From positions 47,540 through 111,539 of the forward strand of contig NZ_VTSX01000018.1 in the NCBI RefSeq assembly GCF_008329705.1: a DNA stretch of 64,000 bases, read 5' to 3'. A program made the translations under genes and the position numbers. The DNA comes from Chryseobacterium sp. SN22 (lineage in GTDB: Bacteria; Bacteroidota; Bacteroidia; Flavobacteriales; Weeksellaceae). Under the pieces are notes generated by a model. It saw nothing but the letters and a program-made list of their open reading frames with translations, had not been told where the DNA came from and ran no database searches. Shown here in pieces: positions 45,965-54,016 of this stretch. Position 1 is the first letter of the stretch. Every line of letters starts with the position of its first letter.

Positions 45965-46972
45965 TTATTTTTTAATGAATTTTGACGTTTCCGGCTTCTG
46001 GCTGTTTTTTCCGGATACTTCAATAAAGTAAGAGGCAGCAGGAAGATCAGACACTTGTACTTTCCCGGATTGGATGTCAGAGGTTTTAATCAGTTTCCCG
46101 TCTACGCTGTAGATTTTTGCCGTTGAATATTCACCGGTCTTTCCTTTAAAGCCGATAAAATCCTGAGCCGGATTGGGGTACACCTGCAGTCCTGCTTTTC
46201 CGGCGTTTATTTCCCCGGTTGAAAGAACTGCTGAGCTCAATACCTGCGCTCCATCGGTCGTCTGGTTGTTGATGTTGGCAAGAGGTACATTAATAACCGT
46301 CTGAATGGTGGTCAGCAACGGGAATTTCTTGGAGCTGTTATAGTAAGAATAAGACGTATTGGTGATACTTCCGATCGGAATTATGAAATTCGTATCATTT
46401 GGCAAGTACAAGTTGAAAGTCTGGACAGATCTTACTCTTAAAACATTCGTAAATGTATAAGCACCCAGAATCAGTGTCCCGGAAGCATTGGGATTGATGG
46501 TAATGGTTCCCCTGCAAAGACCGCTTAAGGCAGTAGAAGAGAAAGTCCCCTGTGCGATATCCGTTTCTGTAGTTGTTGTGTATTGAGTAGGATAACTAAT
46601 GAATATTCCGTTGTTGGCCGATAAATTCAGGGTAGCATCGGGCGTTACCAATCCTGTAATTTCAAGTTTGGAAGCACTTTGTTTGTAAAATACCGTATTT
46701 CCGGTGCCTGTCATTTTCAGTGTTGATCCCGGAAAAGTACTGACTTCACTGGCGGTAGGCGTAGAGTAAACCGTTGAGGCCGATCCGGCGAATGCAAGCG
46801 AACTGTTGTTAAACGTTGTATTGGCGCCTGTAGCCGAATTGTCCGGAGTTCCGACAACGCCGAGATAAGCCACCGTTTCACCGGAAACGGGATCGTTAAA
46901 CGCTTTGGTAATTGTCGTCTGTGCCGATAAGATACCTGCTGATGCAAGCAGAAAAAATAGAGTTTGTTTCAT
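45965..46972 (-). CDS. T9SS-secreted protein of unknown function
   Basis: 335 residues. Signal peptide 1-18 (ending ILSAQ), a Ser/Thr/Asn-rich beta-type body, then a T9SS type A tail: GLQVYPNPAQDFIGF, IYSVDGKLIKTS, AASYFIEVSGKN, with a basic end. No enzymatic motif. The repeated short Thr/Ser/Asn blocks look like adhesin-type surface proteins, but this is weak. Convergent with the plug-barrel protein, sharing its terminator. Confidence 0.8.
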   Translation of the reverse strand: MKQTLFFLLASAGILSAQTTITKAFNDPVSGETVAYLGVVGTPDNSATGANTTFNNSSLAFAGSASTVYSTPTASEVSTFPGSTLKMTGTGNTVFYKQSASKLEITGLVTPDATLNLSANNGIFISYPTQYTTTTETDIAQGTFSSTALSGLCRGTITINPNASGTLILGAYTFTNVLRVRSVQTFNLYLPNDTNFIIPIGSITNTSYSYYNSSKKFPLLTTIQTVINVPLANINNQTTDGAQVLSSAVLSTGEINAGKAGLQVYPNPAQDFIGFKGKTGEYSTAKIYSVDGKLIKTSDIQSGKVQVSDLPAASYFIEVSGKNSQKPETSKFIKK

Positions 46973-47107
46973 AAAAATTTTTTGTTTTAAAGATAAGCAA
47001 AAAAGGCACCGCGGTATTCAGGTATTTTACGGATTTTCAACTGTAAATTAATGATTCACAGTATGATGAATTGTTTTGTTTTTGAATGTTCCTGTATGGC
47101 TAGGTTT

Positions 47108-47548
47108 TTAAAGCCGGATGGCTGCATTGGGCTGTTCCTTTTCAGAAAGATTAAATATTTTGCCTAATTTCTGGGAAGCATTTACAAACGCAATAAAAGC
47201 GCAGAGTTCTGAAATTTCATCATCGGTAAAATATTCCCGGAGCATATCGAAATGCGAAGGGAAAATGGATGTATGGTCTTTGCAGAAAAGTTCAGCAAAA
47301 GCCACGGCTACGGAAATTTTCATCTGCGATGCATCAAAGTCCGGTTTACCGGCTTTTGCCATACAGTATTCACAGCCGTTTTCGAAAGCCATCGCCCTGC
47401 GGATCTGCTCTAGCATATTCTTGTCTAAAACGGTTTCTTTCCATAAAGTTTCTTCCAGAATATTCCAGGAATTCAGGATTGCCGGGTTGTGGCCGATCAG
47501 TTTTTCAAAAGGTGTGTTCCCGTTTTCCGAGAAAGGTATTGTTGTCAT
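47108..47548 (-). CDS. Carboxymuconolactone decarboxylase/AhpD-family protein
   Basis: 146 residues, all-helical. The redox pair is in FENGCEYCMAKAG (Cys-x-x-Cys), the hallmark of the AhpD branch, which reduces peroxiredoxin-like partners or scavenges peroxide. The later LCAFIAFVNASQKLGKIF helix also matches the family. It may act in peroxide or organic hydroperoxide defence. Divergent from an Lrp/AsnC regulator about 120 nt away, with a TATTG-N6-CAATA dyad close to its start. Confidence 0.85.
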   Translation of the reverse strand: MTTIPFSENGNTPFEKLIGHNPAILNSWNILEETLWKETVLDKNMLEQIRRAMAFENGCEYCMAKAGKPDFDASQMKISVAVAFAELFCKDHTSIFPSHFDMLREYFTDDEISELCAFIAFVNASQKLGKIFNLSEKEQPNAAIRL

Positions 47549-47551
47549 ATC

Positions 47552-47567
47552 TATTGTTTTACCAATA
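47552..47567. promoter_or_regulatory. Candidate operator between the CMD and Lrp genes
   Basis: TATTG (47552-47556), 6 nt, CAATA (47563-47567) is a perfect dyad whose centre is about 12 nt upstream of the CMD start codon. A second TTCTACCAAT occurs at 47583-47592. Position suits repression of the CMD gene by the divergent regulator. This is inference. Confidence 0.4.
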
Positions 47568-47669
47568 CAAAATTCATCAATATTCTACCAATCTGAAAAC
47601 GGATTTAAAGGTTAAAGTTTTAAATTTGCATTGAATTAATGGTATTTAAAATATTTTTCAGTGAAAATA

Positions 47670-48101
47670 ATGTTGGATGATTTCGATTACCGGATTTTAA
47701 AAATCCTGAGTGAAAATTCCCGGTTGAGTTATGCGGAAATCGGACGTACAATTTCCCTGTCTCAATCGGCAACCAAAGAAAGGGTTCAGAACCTGCTGGA
47801 CAGCGGGATCATTAAGCAGTTTACCGTAGAGGTGGATTATGAAAAATTAGGGTTTCCGCTGAAGGTGGTGATCAGCATGAAATTTAAGAATGACGAGTTC
47901 CGAAGGTTTATCGATGATGTGCATCAGTTTCCGGAAATCCTGAACTGTAAAAGGGTGACGGGCGAATCCTGCCTGATCGCGGAATGTGTGCTGAAAGACA
48001 GCCGCCACCTGGAGCAACTCATTGACCGGCTGATTTCTTATGGAATTCCGACAACAGCCATTCAGCTTTCTGAAATTAAAACGAATTCGTTTTTTAAGTA
48101 A
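47670..48101 (+). CDS. Lrp/AsnC-family regulator
   Basis: 143 residues from ATG 47670; an in-frame GTG at 47661 would add three. Winged helix-turn-helix at about 1-55 (LDDFDYRILKILSENSRLSYAEIGR, then SLSQSATKERVQNLLDSGII), followed by the ligand-binding RAM domain (about 60-140: LKVVISMKFKND, LNCKRVTGESCLIAECV, ISYGIPTTAIQLSEI). Typical Lrp/AsnC length and layout. Such proteins often control a divergent neighbour, here the CMD gene. Ligand unknown. Confidence 0.92.
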   Translation: MLDDFDYRILKILSENSRLSYAEIGRTISLSQSATKERVQNLLDSGIIKQFTVEVDYEKLGFPLKVVISMKFKNDEFRRFIDDVHQFPEILNCKRVTGESCLIAECVLKDSRHLEQLIDRLISYGIPTTAIQLSEIKTNSFFK

Positions 48102-48123
48102 AATTTAGCGTAATCTGAAGAAG

Positions 48124-48161
48124 TAGGCTGAAAGAGGGAAGCTTTCAGGCAATCCAGCCTA
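48124..48161. repeat. Nested inverted repeat related to the GGCTGGAAGAGGGA element
   Basis: TAGGCT...AGCCTA (48124-48129, 48156-48161) encloses CTGAAAG...CTTTCAG (48129-48135, 48142-48148). The AGGCTGAAAGAGGGAAG core resembles the dispersed element at 38244. It lies at the junction of two convergent genes and overlaps the last codons of the minus-strand one. Confidence 0.5.
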
Positions 48162-48744
48162 CCGATTTTTTCCAGGCTTTCATTTCTTCGTTTCTCTGCT
48201 TCAGATCTGCCGGCAGATGCTGGTTTTCTTTCTGTGTGCGGTTTCTGATGCTGGCGGTTTGTTCTTCAAGTGAATTCAGGCCGAGTGATTTTCGTCTCTC
48301 GTTCACCTCATTCAGGTCATCATAAATATTCGGGCTCAGCTGTCCGTTTTCATCCCAATCAAACTGGGTCCCGTACAACTGTGGCCTTCCTTCAAAAACG
48401 GCAATCCTGTCGGACAGATAAGCAATATTGATATTCTCAGCATGGGTTTCAGGATTGGAGTCTTCCAGCAGTTTCAGGCATTTCCTCATAAAATCCGGCC
48501 GGGAGATGGCATGCTGGATAATTATCCATGCTGCTTCAGAAGCTTCTGTACCCACTTTTTCAGTAGTAGGATAGCCGATATGATCTATGATTTCCTCCAG
48601 TATTTCCGCATTTTTATGGTGAAGCGCCTGCATGGCTTTCTGATAGCCATTCCCCAGTTCCCCATTACGGATCAGCTGATCCCGGAGTTCAAGATCGGCA
48701 TTTTTAAGACTGATGATTTTTTCGGCTGCGCTTTTGAAATCCAT
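48145..48744 (-). CDS. DUF6624-type protein
   Basis: 199 residues, cytosolic, helical. The block TEASEAAWIIIQHAISRPDFMRKCLKLLE followed by AYLSDRIAVFEGRPQLYGTQFDWDENGQL is characteristic of DUF6624 proteins. These are frequent in Bacteroidota and often sit in immunity-like gene arrays. No catalytic motif. It starts the run of minus-strand accessory genes; the GNAT gene lies 14 nt upstream. Function unknown. Confidence 0.75.
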   Translation of the reverse strand: MDFKSAAEKIISLKNADLELRDQLIRNGELGNGYQKAMQALHHKNAEILEEIIDHIGYPTTEKVGTEASEAAWIIIQHAISRPDFMRKCLKLLEDSNPETHAENINIAYLSDRIAVFEGRPQLYGTQFDWDENGQLSPNIYDDLNEVNERRKSLGLNSLEEQTASIRNRTQKENQHLPADLKQRNEEMKAWKKSVGWIA

Positions 48745-48758
48745 AAGTGATAAGAATA

Positions 48759-49283
48759 TTAATCCTGATAAAAGTTTTCCCTGCGTATGGCATACACCAG
48801 CTCATCCTGTAATTCGCCGTTTTTGATGAGGATTTTTGGAAAGCGCGCTTCCAGTATGAATCCGTTCTTTTCCAGGACTTTCTGAGAGGCGGTGTTGCTG
48901 CCGAACGGACGGGCGAAAATACGGTCGATTTCATCATAATTTCGAAAAGCAAAATCAATGGCCTGCTGAATGGCCCGGCTGATAATACCTTTTCCCCAGA
49001 AAGTTTCCCCGAGCCAATAACCCAGCTCGGCATTCTTCCGATGGATGTCGTGTTGAGGATGGATCCCGATCCCACCTGCCGCTTCGCCGTCTACTTCAAT
49101 GGCAAAGATATGGACAGAACCAGGTTGAGTGGCAAATTCAATAAACGACATTCCGTCTTTTTCCGAATAAGGATGCGGAAACATATCGGTCATATTTTTT
49201 GCGATGCTTAAATTATTGGCATATTTAACGAGGCTGTTGAGGTCTTCCTTTTTCCAGGCTCTCAGTTTGAATTCTTTTTTCAT
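48759..49283 (-). CDS. GNAT-family N-acetyltransferase (RimJ/RimL-like)
   Basis: 174 residues. The acetyl-CoA-binding fold is shown by AELGYWLGETFWGKGIISRAIQQAIDFAF and the following RPFGSNTASQKVLEKNGFILEA, where NxxSxxxxEKxGF matches RimJ/RimL-type transferases that acetylate protein or small-molecule amines. The N-terminus (FKLRAWKKEDLNSLVKYANN) also fits. Substrate unknown. It lies just upstream of the DUF6624 gene, so the two may be cotranscribed. Confidence 0.9.
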   Translation of the reverse strand: MKKEFKLRAWKKEDLNSLVKYANNLSIAKNMTDMFPHPYSEKDGMSFIEFATQPGSVHIFAIEVDGEAAGGIGIHPQHDIHRKNAELGYWLGETFWGKGIISRAIQQAIDFAFRNYDEIDRIFARPFGSNTASQKVLEKNGFILEARFPKILIKNGELQDELVYAIRRENFYQD

Positions 49284-49348
49284 AAAGATTGATGTAAAAC
49301 AAATGTAAAAAATTTCAGTTTTTCTAAAGTTTAAAAAATTAGATGATA

Positions 49349-49705
49349 TTATTCAATGAGCAGTTTCACATATGTTTTACCATCTTGTCCTTCAACCTCC
49401 ATATTGTACACCCGTTTACCGACAACGGATTTTAAAAATTCACGGATATCTTCCGGATCACCGGCAAATTCGAGATTCAGATATTGTGATTCGATCACTT
49501 CAGGATTTATAAAACCTGAAATATACAGGTTGAACCGGTCCAGCAGGTCTTCCAAAGGGTATTGGGAATCTTCATCGTCTTCCAGCTCCAAACTTAGGGC
49601 GGTGACGTATGTATTGTCTTCCGTATTTCTGTAAATATGATCGTCTATGGATTCATAAACCGGAGGACTGTATTTTTCAAGGGTGATGGATCTTATGTTT
49701 TTCAT
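49349..49705 (-). CDS. Small acidic protein of unknown function
   Basis: 118 residues from ATG 49705 (KNIRSITLEKYSPP); an upstream ATG would add 13 residues across a repeat and is rejected. Acidic, soluble, with LSLELEDDEDSQYPLEDLLDRFN and a final KTYVKLLIE. No family recognised. A copy of a dispersed element lies 30-60 nt upstream. Confidence 0.65.
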   Translation of the reverse strand: MKNIRSITLEKYSPPVYESIDDHIYRNTEDNTYVTALSLELEDDEDSQYPLEDLLDRFNLYISGFINPEVIESQYLNLEFAGDPEDIREFLKSVVGKRVYNMEVEGQDGKTYVKLLIE

Positions 49706-49733
49706 TGTGGGATTATTTATATCGGCAGAAAGA

Positions 49734-49764
49734 ACTTCCGGCATCCGGCATCCCTCTTCCAGCC
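49734..49764 (-). repeat. Dispersed element, copy 3
   Basis: ACTTCCGGCATCCGGCATCC then CTCTTCCAGCC on the plus strand. Almost identical to 38476-38505 and the inverse of 38244-38266. It lies between two minus-strand genes. Confidence 0.75.
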
Positions 49765-49798
49765 AATTATATGAGTTCTACTTCGATTTCACGTTAAT

Positions 49799-51586
49799 TT
49801 AATAAAAATTTTCAAGTTCCAGTTTTTTGATCCGGGCAACGATAGCTCCTCTGGTCCTTCCGAGGTGGTCGGCGATTTCCTTAATCGGACAGCCGTCGCT
49901 GAACATTCCGGCCAGCTCATCATCTTCATCCTGGGTCCATGGCTTGTAGGCTCCTTTGTGGGTCGTCCGGATCTGTTCTAAGGAATAGGCTTTGTCTTTT
50001 TTATTTTTATTCTTTTCAGCACCGGCAAAAGTATGTTTCTTCGGTAACTCTTCATCTTCATTTTTCACTTTTACAACATGAATGGAAGGCGATTCCAAGA
50101 TAAAGGTATCCGGCAGCAGGGTCTCGGGAATAGAAAGGGTATTTTTAGCCCTCGTCACCGCCACATAGAGCAGATTGATCTCTTCGTTGGTTTTAGGGAT
50201 ATTCAGTTCAAAGTTTTTCTTGTCTTCCTTAAGCTTTTCCAGCCTTTTTTCGGAGATAAAATCATTCACCAGCTCTACCGAATCATACTCCATTCCTTTG
50301 CAGCGGTGAACGGTAGAGAAAATCATATCCGCATCCTCCTTGTTGTTGTTCCCGACATGTCTTTTCTTGATGGTATTGATGATTTCCGGGATTTCACTTT
50401 CATATTCTTTAATAATTTCAACCATCAGGGAAAGCTGAACGTCTTCTGTTTTTTCAATATAATCTTCCAGTTCAGCCAGGTCTTTCATCGACCGGATCAG
50501 CTCATCTCTGATCAGATGGCGTTTGTTGCTGTAGAGGTTCAAGACATCATAAAGCGAAGCGCCGTCATCAGCGTAAGTGTAGGATGTGATGTTTCCTTCA
50601 AAATAAATCTGTCTCGATCTTTTATTTTCCGTAACGTATTCGATGGCTTTAAGCAGCAGTCCGAGATTGGTTCTCGCCAGGGTAGCCCGGGTTTTTATTC
50701 CTTTACTGTTGCCGGCTCCGGTTATGGAGACGGAAGCCGTAAAGTTTTCATAAAGATGCTTTTTCAGATCCAATACCTCCGAAGCCAGACCGGCAATGTC
50801 CTGTCCGAACCGGAAGCTGGTGGAAAGATGATAGGTTGTAAAGTCCGCTTTCTCCAGGGAATTCACGGCATACCGCCAACTGTAGATCTGCTGATGGGTA
50901 TCGCCGACAATTACTTTTACGGCTTTCTGGTTAAAAAAGAGATCGAGCATCGCCGGAGAAGCATCCTGGCCTTCATCAAAAAGGATATAGTCGTAACCGA
51001 GCTCCGGATTCAGCAGCTGGAATTTTTTCAGGTAAAAGTCGTGGGTCACCTCAATTTCCCCTTTGTCCATTTTACTCAGCAGCAGCCGGGTCTGGGCTAT
51101 GATGTAATCGTAAAACGTTGAAACGAATGCTTTGGCCTTCGGGTCGGTAACGGTATCCAGGTAGTTCAGGTCCTGGACCTTGCGTTTGTCGCTGTTGCAG
51201 AAATAGGCGATGCATTTATTGATGTGGTTGGCAACAATATATTCGGCATGTTTTTCACCATTGCCCTGCAGGTTCAGGAGGGAAGCGATCTCATGGGTTT
51301 TGTAGCCCTGTGCACGGACTTTATAATTGTAATGGAAGACGATATGCCGGAATGCCAGCGAATGGGCGGTCTCTACCCTGACGTTATGAAGCCCTTTGTC
51401 AGCAAATTTTTTAGCTGCTTCGATCCGCACCGCTTTGTTGAATACCAGATAGAGGATTTTACTTCCCGCGGGGCGCGTTCCGGCGTATTCGATAACGGTG
51501 GTGGTTTTTCCGGAACCGGCTACGGCATTGATCTTAATATTTCCGGACGAGTTGATAATGTCCTGCTGTTCCTGTGTTAATTTCAT
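49799..51586 (-). CDS. UvrD-like (FBH1-type) helicase with Myb-like tail
   Basis: 595 residues from ATG 51586 (KLTQEQQDII); an ATG nine codons upstream is possible. Superfamily 1 helicase: Walker A INAVAGSGKTTT near 30, TAHSLAFRHI, Walker B YILFDEGQDASP, motif III VKVIVGDTHQQIYSWRYA, then STVHRCKGMEYD and NLLYVAVTRAKNT. The order and the TAHSLAYRHI-like segment resemble FBH1/FBXO18 helicases. Residues 545-595 (YKPWTQDEDDELAGMF, then IKEIADHLGRTRGAIVARI) form a Myb/SANT or HTH-like DNA-binding tail that standard UvrD lacks. Probably DNA repair or recombination control. Confidence 0.88.
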   Translation of the reverse strand: MKLTQEQQDIINSSGNIKINAVAGSGKTTTVIEYAGTRPAGSKILYLVFNKAVRIEAAKKFADKGLHNVRVETAHSLAFRHIVFHYNYKVRAQGYKTHEIASLLNLQGNGEKHAEYIVANHINKCIAYFCNSDKRKVQDLNYLDTVTDPKAKAFVSTFYDYIIAQTRLLLSKMDKGEIEVTHDFYLKKFQLLNPELGYDYILFDEGQDASPAMLDLFFNQKAVKVIVGDTHQQIYSWRYAVNSLEKADFTTYHLSTSFRFGQDIAGLASEVLDLKKHLYENFTASVSITGAGNSKGIKTRATLARTNLGLLLKAIEYVTENKRSRQIYFEGNITSYTYADDGASLYDVLNLYSNKRHLIRDELIRSMKDLAELEDYIEKTEDVQLSLMVEIIKEYESEIPEIINTIKKRHVGNNNKEDADMIFSTVHRCKGMEYDSVELVNDFISEKRLEKLKEDKKNFELNIPKTNEEINLLYVAVTRAKNTLSIPETLLPDTFILESPSIHVVKVKNEDEELPKKHTFAGAEKNKNKKDKAYSLEQIRTTHKGAYKPWTQDEDDELAGMFSDGCPIKEIADHLGRTRGAIVARIKKLELENFY

Positions 51587-51648
51587 CGGTTGTGTGTTTT
51601 TTGTATTGATCATTTTTTATTAAGACCGGATGGTTTATTGGTTTCTGC

Positions 51649-52257
51649 TTACCACAGCTGATAATTTTCCAGTCTGAAATTATTTATCAGACTTTCCGCA
51701 TTTGGCCTTCTTTCGTCATGACGGTGAATATCAGCCCCTGCGGAAATAAGTGTTTTAAATATTTTTCTGAGCTGTTGCAACAGAATACCATCGGACAGAT
51801 CTGCATTGGGATGACGGATCATCTGATTGGCATCCAGAATGGCGCGGTGCAGGCAATTGTTACCATACGAATCCATAGCGTTGGGATCTGCCTGTTTTTC
51901 CAGCATCTGCTGAAACAGCGCAAATGCCTGATTAAACTTATCCTCATTTTTCTGAAGCGTGTAGGTATTAAATACCAAAGCCCGAATGCAATCGTGAAGA
52001 ACGGGCGCCGTCCATTCGTTGATGGCTGAGGTTTCCATGAAATTTACATCCGCCCCTTTTTCGATAAGAAGTCCGGCGATATCGAAGTTTCCGATTTTAA
52101 AAGCTACCTGCAGCCCGGACTGCCCGTCGTTCTTCTTGGGCGGTGCAAAGCTGCATACCGTCAGATAAGCCTTATCGGATTCAATAAGCTCCGCTACTTT
52201 TTCGGTGTTACCATCCGTAATGGCTTTAAAATAGGTTCTGATGTCCTTTTTCTTCAT
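51649..52257 (-). CDS. Ankyrin-repeat protein (cytosolic, immunity-like)
   Basis: 202 residues, no signal. Ankyrin units: TYFKAITDGNTEKVAELIES (about 9-28), SGLQVAFKIGNFDIAGLLIEKGADVNF and DSYGNNCLHRAILDANQMI. The last part (KTLISAGADIHRHDERRPNAESLI) is a further repeat. It lies 19 nt before the stop of the SMI1/KNR4-like gene, reading the same way. Cytosolic ankyrin proteins beside SUKH proteins are common in toxin-immunity arrays. A direct partner is not shown. Confidence 0.85.
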   Translation of the reverse strand: MKKKDIRTYFKAITDGNTEKVAELIESDKAYLTVCSFAPPKKNDGQSGLQVAFKIGNFDIAGLLIEKGADVNFMETSAINEWTAPVLHDCIRALVFNTYTLQKNEDKFNQAFALFQQMLEKQADPNAMDSYGNNCLHRAILDANQMIRHPNADLSDGILLQQLRKIFKTLISAGADIHRHDERRPNAESLINNFRLENYQLW

Positions 52258-52276
52258 CCGGCAAGTTCTTTAGCAT

Positions 52277-52882
52277 TTACTCCATAAATTCTTCATTGAT
52301 AAAGTCATAGCCGTTGTCCATCAGCATGTTCAGGTATTCCTCAAAACTGCCGGCAATGACGCTTAATTCATCAGGATCGTGGACAAAACGTACAATCTGG
52401 CCTTTTGTCCCTTTTTCGGACGGGCTGAAATCGATAAACAGCTGGGAGGTGCCGCCATTGTTCATGCAGTCTGAAAAATGGAGCCATTTTAAATCTTTTG
52501 CTGTCGTGGTGATCCTTTCATCTACTTCTACCTCATCGTATTCCCGTTCGATATAATCTTTATAATATTGGGCTGCCAGATCCCGGTTTTCAATCATTTC
52601 ACCGGACGAGAGCAGATAATACGGGTATTCCTCCATATCGGAACCCAGAAAGTAAAAGGTTATTTTCTCTCCCTCATATTCCCGCCAATAGGTCCCGTCC
52701 ACGTATTTCAGGAGATCGATCAGTGCTTCAGGAATTTCCGGATAAAGTTCTTTAAGCTTCCGGATATTTTCTTCGGCAAGGCCATGCTTTACCATTTCAA
52801 AATGGTCCCAGCTTTCTTTTCCCTGTTTTTCGTAATACGCTTTTTTCAGTCCGGCAATATACTGTTTTGCGATAGGATTCAT
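52277..52882 (-). CDS. SMI1/KNR4 (SUKH) family protein
   Basis: 201 residues from ATG 52882 (NPIAKQYIAGLKK); the frame is open further upstream without similarity. The SUKH pattern is visible: ELYPEIPEALIDLLKYVDGTYW at the N-terminal part, and the C-terminal GQIVRFVHDPDELSVIAGSFEEYLNMLMD. SUKH proteins are the most common immunity proteins of bacterial polymorphic toxins, and they neutralise nucleases and other effectors. No toxin is seen adjacent. It is 19 nt upstream of the ankyrin gene. Confidence 0.8.
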   Translation of the reverse strand: MNPIAKQYIAGLKKAYYEKQGKESWDHFEMVKHGLAEENIRKLKELYPEIPEALIDLLKYVDGTYWREYEGEKITFYFLGSDMEEYPYYLLSSGEMIENRDLAAQYYKDYIEREYDEVEVDERITTTAKDLKWLHFSDCMNNGGTSQLFIDFSPSEKGTKGQIVRFVHDPDELSVIAGSFEEYLNMLMDNGYDFINEEFME

Positions 52883-53285
52883 TTTTTTTATTTTAAATTT
52901 ACGGAATTCCGTTGTGTTTTTTATAATGTGAGGGATTGAAAATTCTGGTAAGAACATCTGAGTCATCGGTAAATCTGCGTGATTTTTCTTTAACGCAAAG
53001 GTTTTATTTTAAATCTGCATATTTGTAAGGTGGCAAAGAATGAATCAGCAAGCTGATTCGATGAAGCTATCCGGTTAACTTTGTGCAACAATTTATTGCC
53101 TTCTTGAGGTAGATATTACACCTTTTTAAAAAAAATTAATCTTAATACCACCCCGTCAAAAATTCTTTGAATTTTCGCTATCCTCTGGTGAAGGGGAATT
53201 TTTTAGGCTGCTTATTAGCAGTAATTATGGGAACATGATTAAACCAATTTGTAGATTAACAATCCAAATCAATTGGTTCAAATGA
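52883..53285. other. Intergenic region rich in dyads
   Basis: About 400 nt, no gene. It holds a GAATCAGC-AA-GCTGATTC palindrome (53042-53059), a smaller AAAATTC-TTT-GAATTTT dyad (53159-53175) with a CCACCCCGTC motif before it, and an AACCAATT...AATTGGTT pair (53242-53249, 53271-53278). These look like intergenic repeat remnants. Confidence 0.5.
53042..53059. repeat. GAATCAGC palindrome
   Basis: 8-bp arms with a central AA. The surrounding AAGGTGGCAAAGAATGAATC context resembles short dispersed elements I recall from Chryseobacterium spacers. A second copy is not seen in this window. Confidence 0.4.
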
Positions 53286-53876
53286 TTAATTTTCCTTTTC
53301 AAATCGGAAGCCCTGTGCCTGCAGATATTCTTCCAGATCTACTTCAAACGGAAGGTAATAGCCGTTCTCCAGATCATACACCGCACTGCTTGAATCGGAA
53401 GCTTCCAGGAATCCGAGGACTTTCGAGCGGGTCTGTTCTTTGGCTTTTTTCCAGCACTGCTTCAGGAATTCATGTTCCAGCCCGGACTGGTTTTCCCAAT
53501 AACCGGTCGTGTCCAGCCTGTTGTCGGCATTAAGATGTCCGGTATACTGGATGTCGTTTTCATCCAGGATTTTCCGGCACAGGTCCTGAAGGTCTGCCTG
53601 CGTGTAATCTTGAAATCCATGTTCCTTCAGGTGGAGTTCTGCGATGTGAACGGTTTTGTCGGGGGCATAATAGGCGTAATTCGGCATGGCAAAGAGGAAG
53701 CTTAAAGGGCTTGCGGCATAATAATACAGGCCGATCACTTCCACTTTCCGGTCATCTTCCCTGAAGGTATCGGTTGAATTCAAAACCTTTACCAGAAAAT
53801 CGGTAACTGCCCTTTCCCTTGGGAAAAGGATGGTTTCCTGAAAGGCTTCATCTATTTTTGATTCCAGATTTTTCAT
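53286..53876 (-). CDS. Uncharacterised cytosolic protein (immunity-like context)
   Basis: 196 residues, acidic, no signal or membrane segment. Starts KNLESKIDEAFQETILFPRE and ends LEEYLQAQGFRFEKEN. The segment VEVIGLYYYAASPLSFLFAMPNYAYYAP is unusually aromatic. No family recognised. It stands between a SUKH-like and a SUFU gene on the same strand, so an immunity role is plausible but not shown. Confidence 0.65.
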   Translation of the reverse strand: MKNLESKIDEAFQETILFPRERAVTDFLVKVLNSTDTFREDDRKVEVIGLYYYAASPLSFLFAMPNYAYYAPDKTVHIAELHLKEHGFQDYTQADLQDLCRKILDENDIQYTGHLNADNRLDTTGYWENQSGLEHEFLKQCWKKAKEQTRSKVLGFLEASDSSSAVYDLENGYYLPFEVDLEEYLQAQGFRFEKEN

Positions 53877-54016
53877 AAGTGGCTGTTTGAAAGATAAAAA
53901 TAAGGAAAGACTTTGGAAAAACGGTTACTGCATGATATTTTAAAATGTTTTTAGATGATGAGTATAAGCGTAAATGCTTATAACAGCGGAGTATGCTTTA
54001 CTATTCAAACCCGAAA

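Noticed and set aside
48124..48161. Nested dyad as a standard terminator of the Lrp gene
   Set aside because: The T run lies beyond the outer stem and inside the end of the convergent gene, and the sequence resembles the dispersed element, so it is listed as a repeat.
50078..51121. Plus-strand frame of 347 codons opposite the UvrD-like helicase
   Set aside because: The minus strand encodes a clear helicase with all motifs; the plus-strand frame has none.
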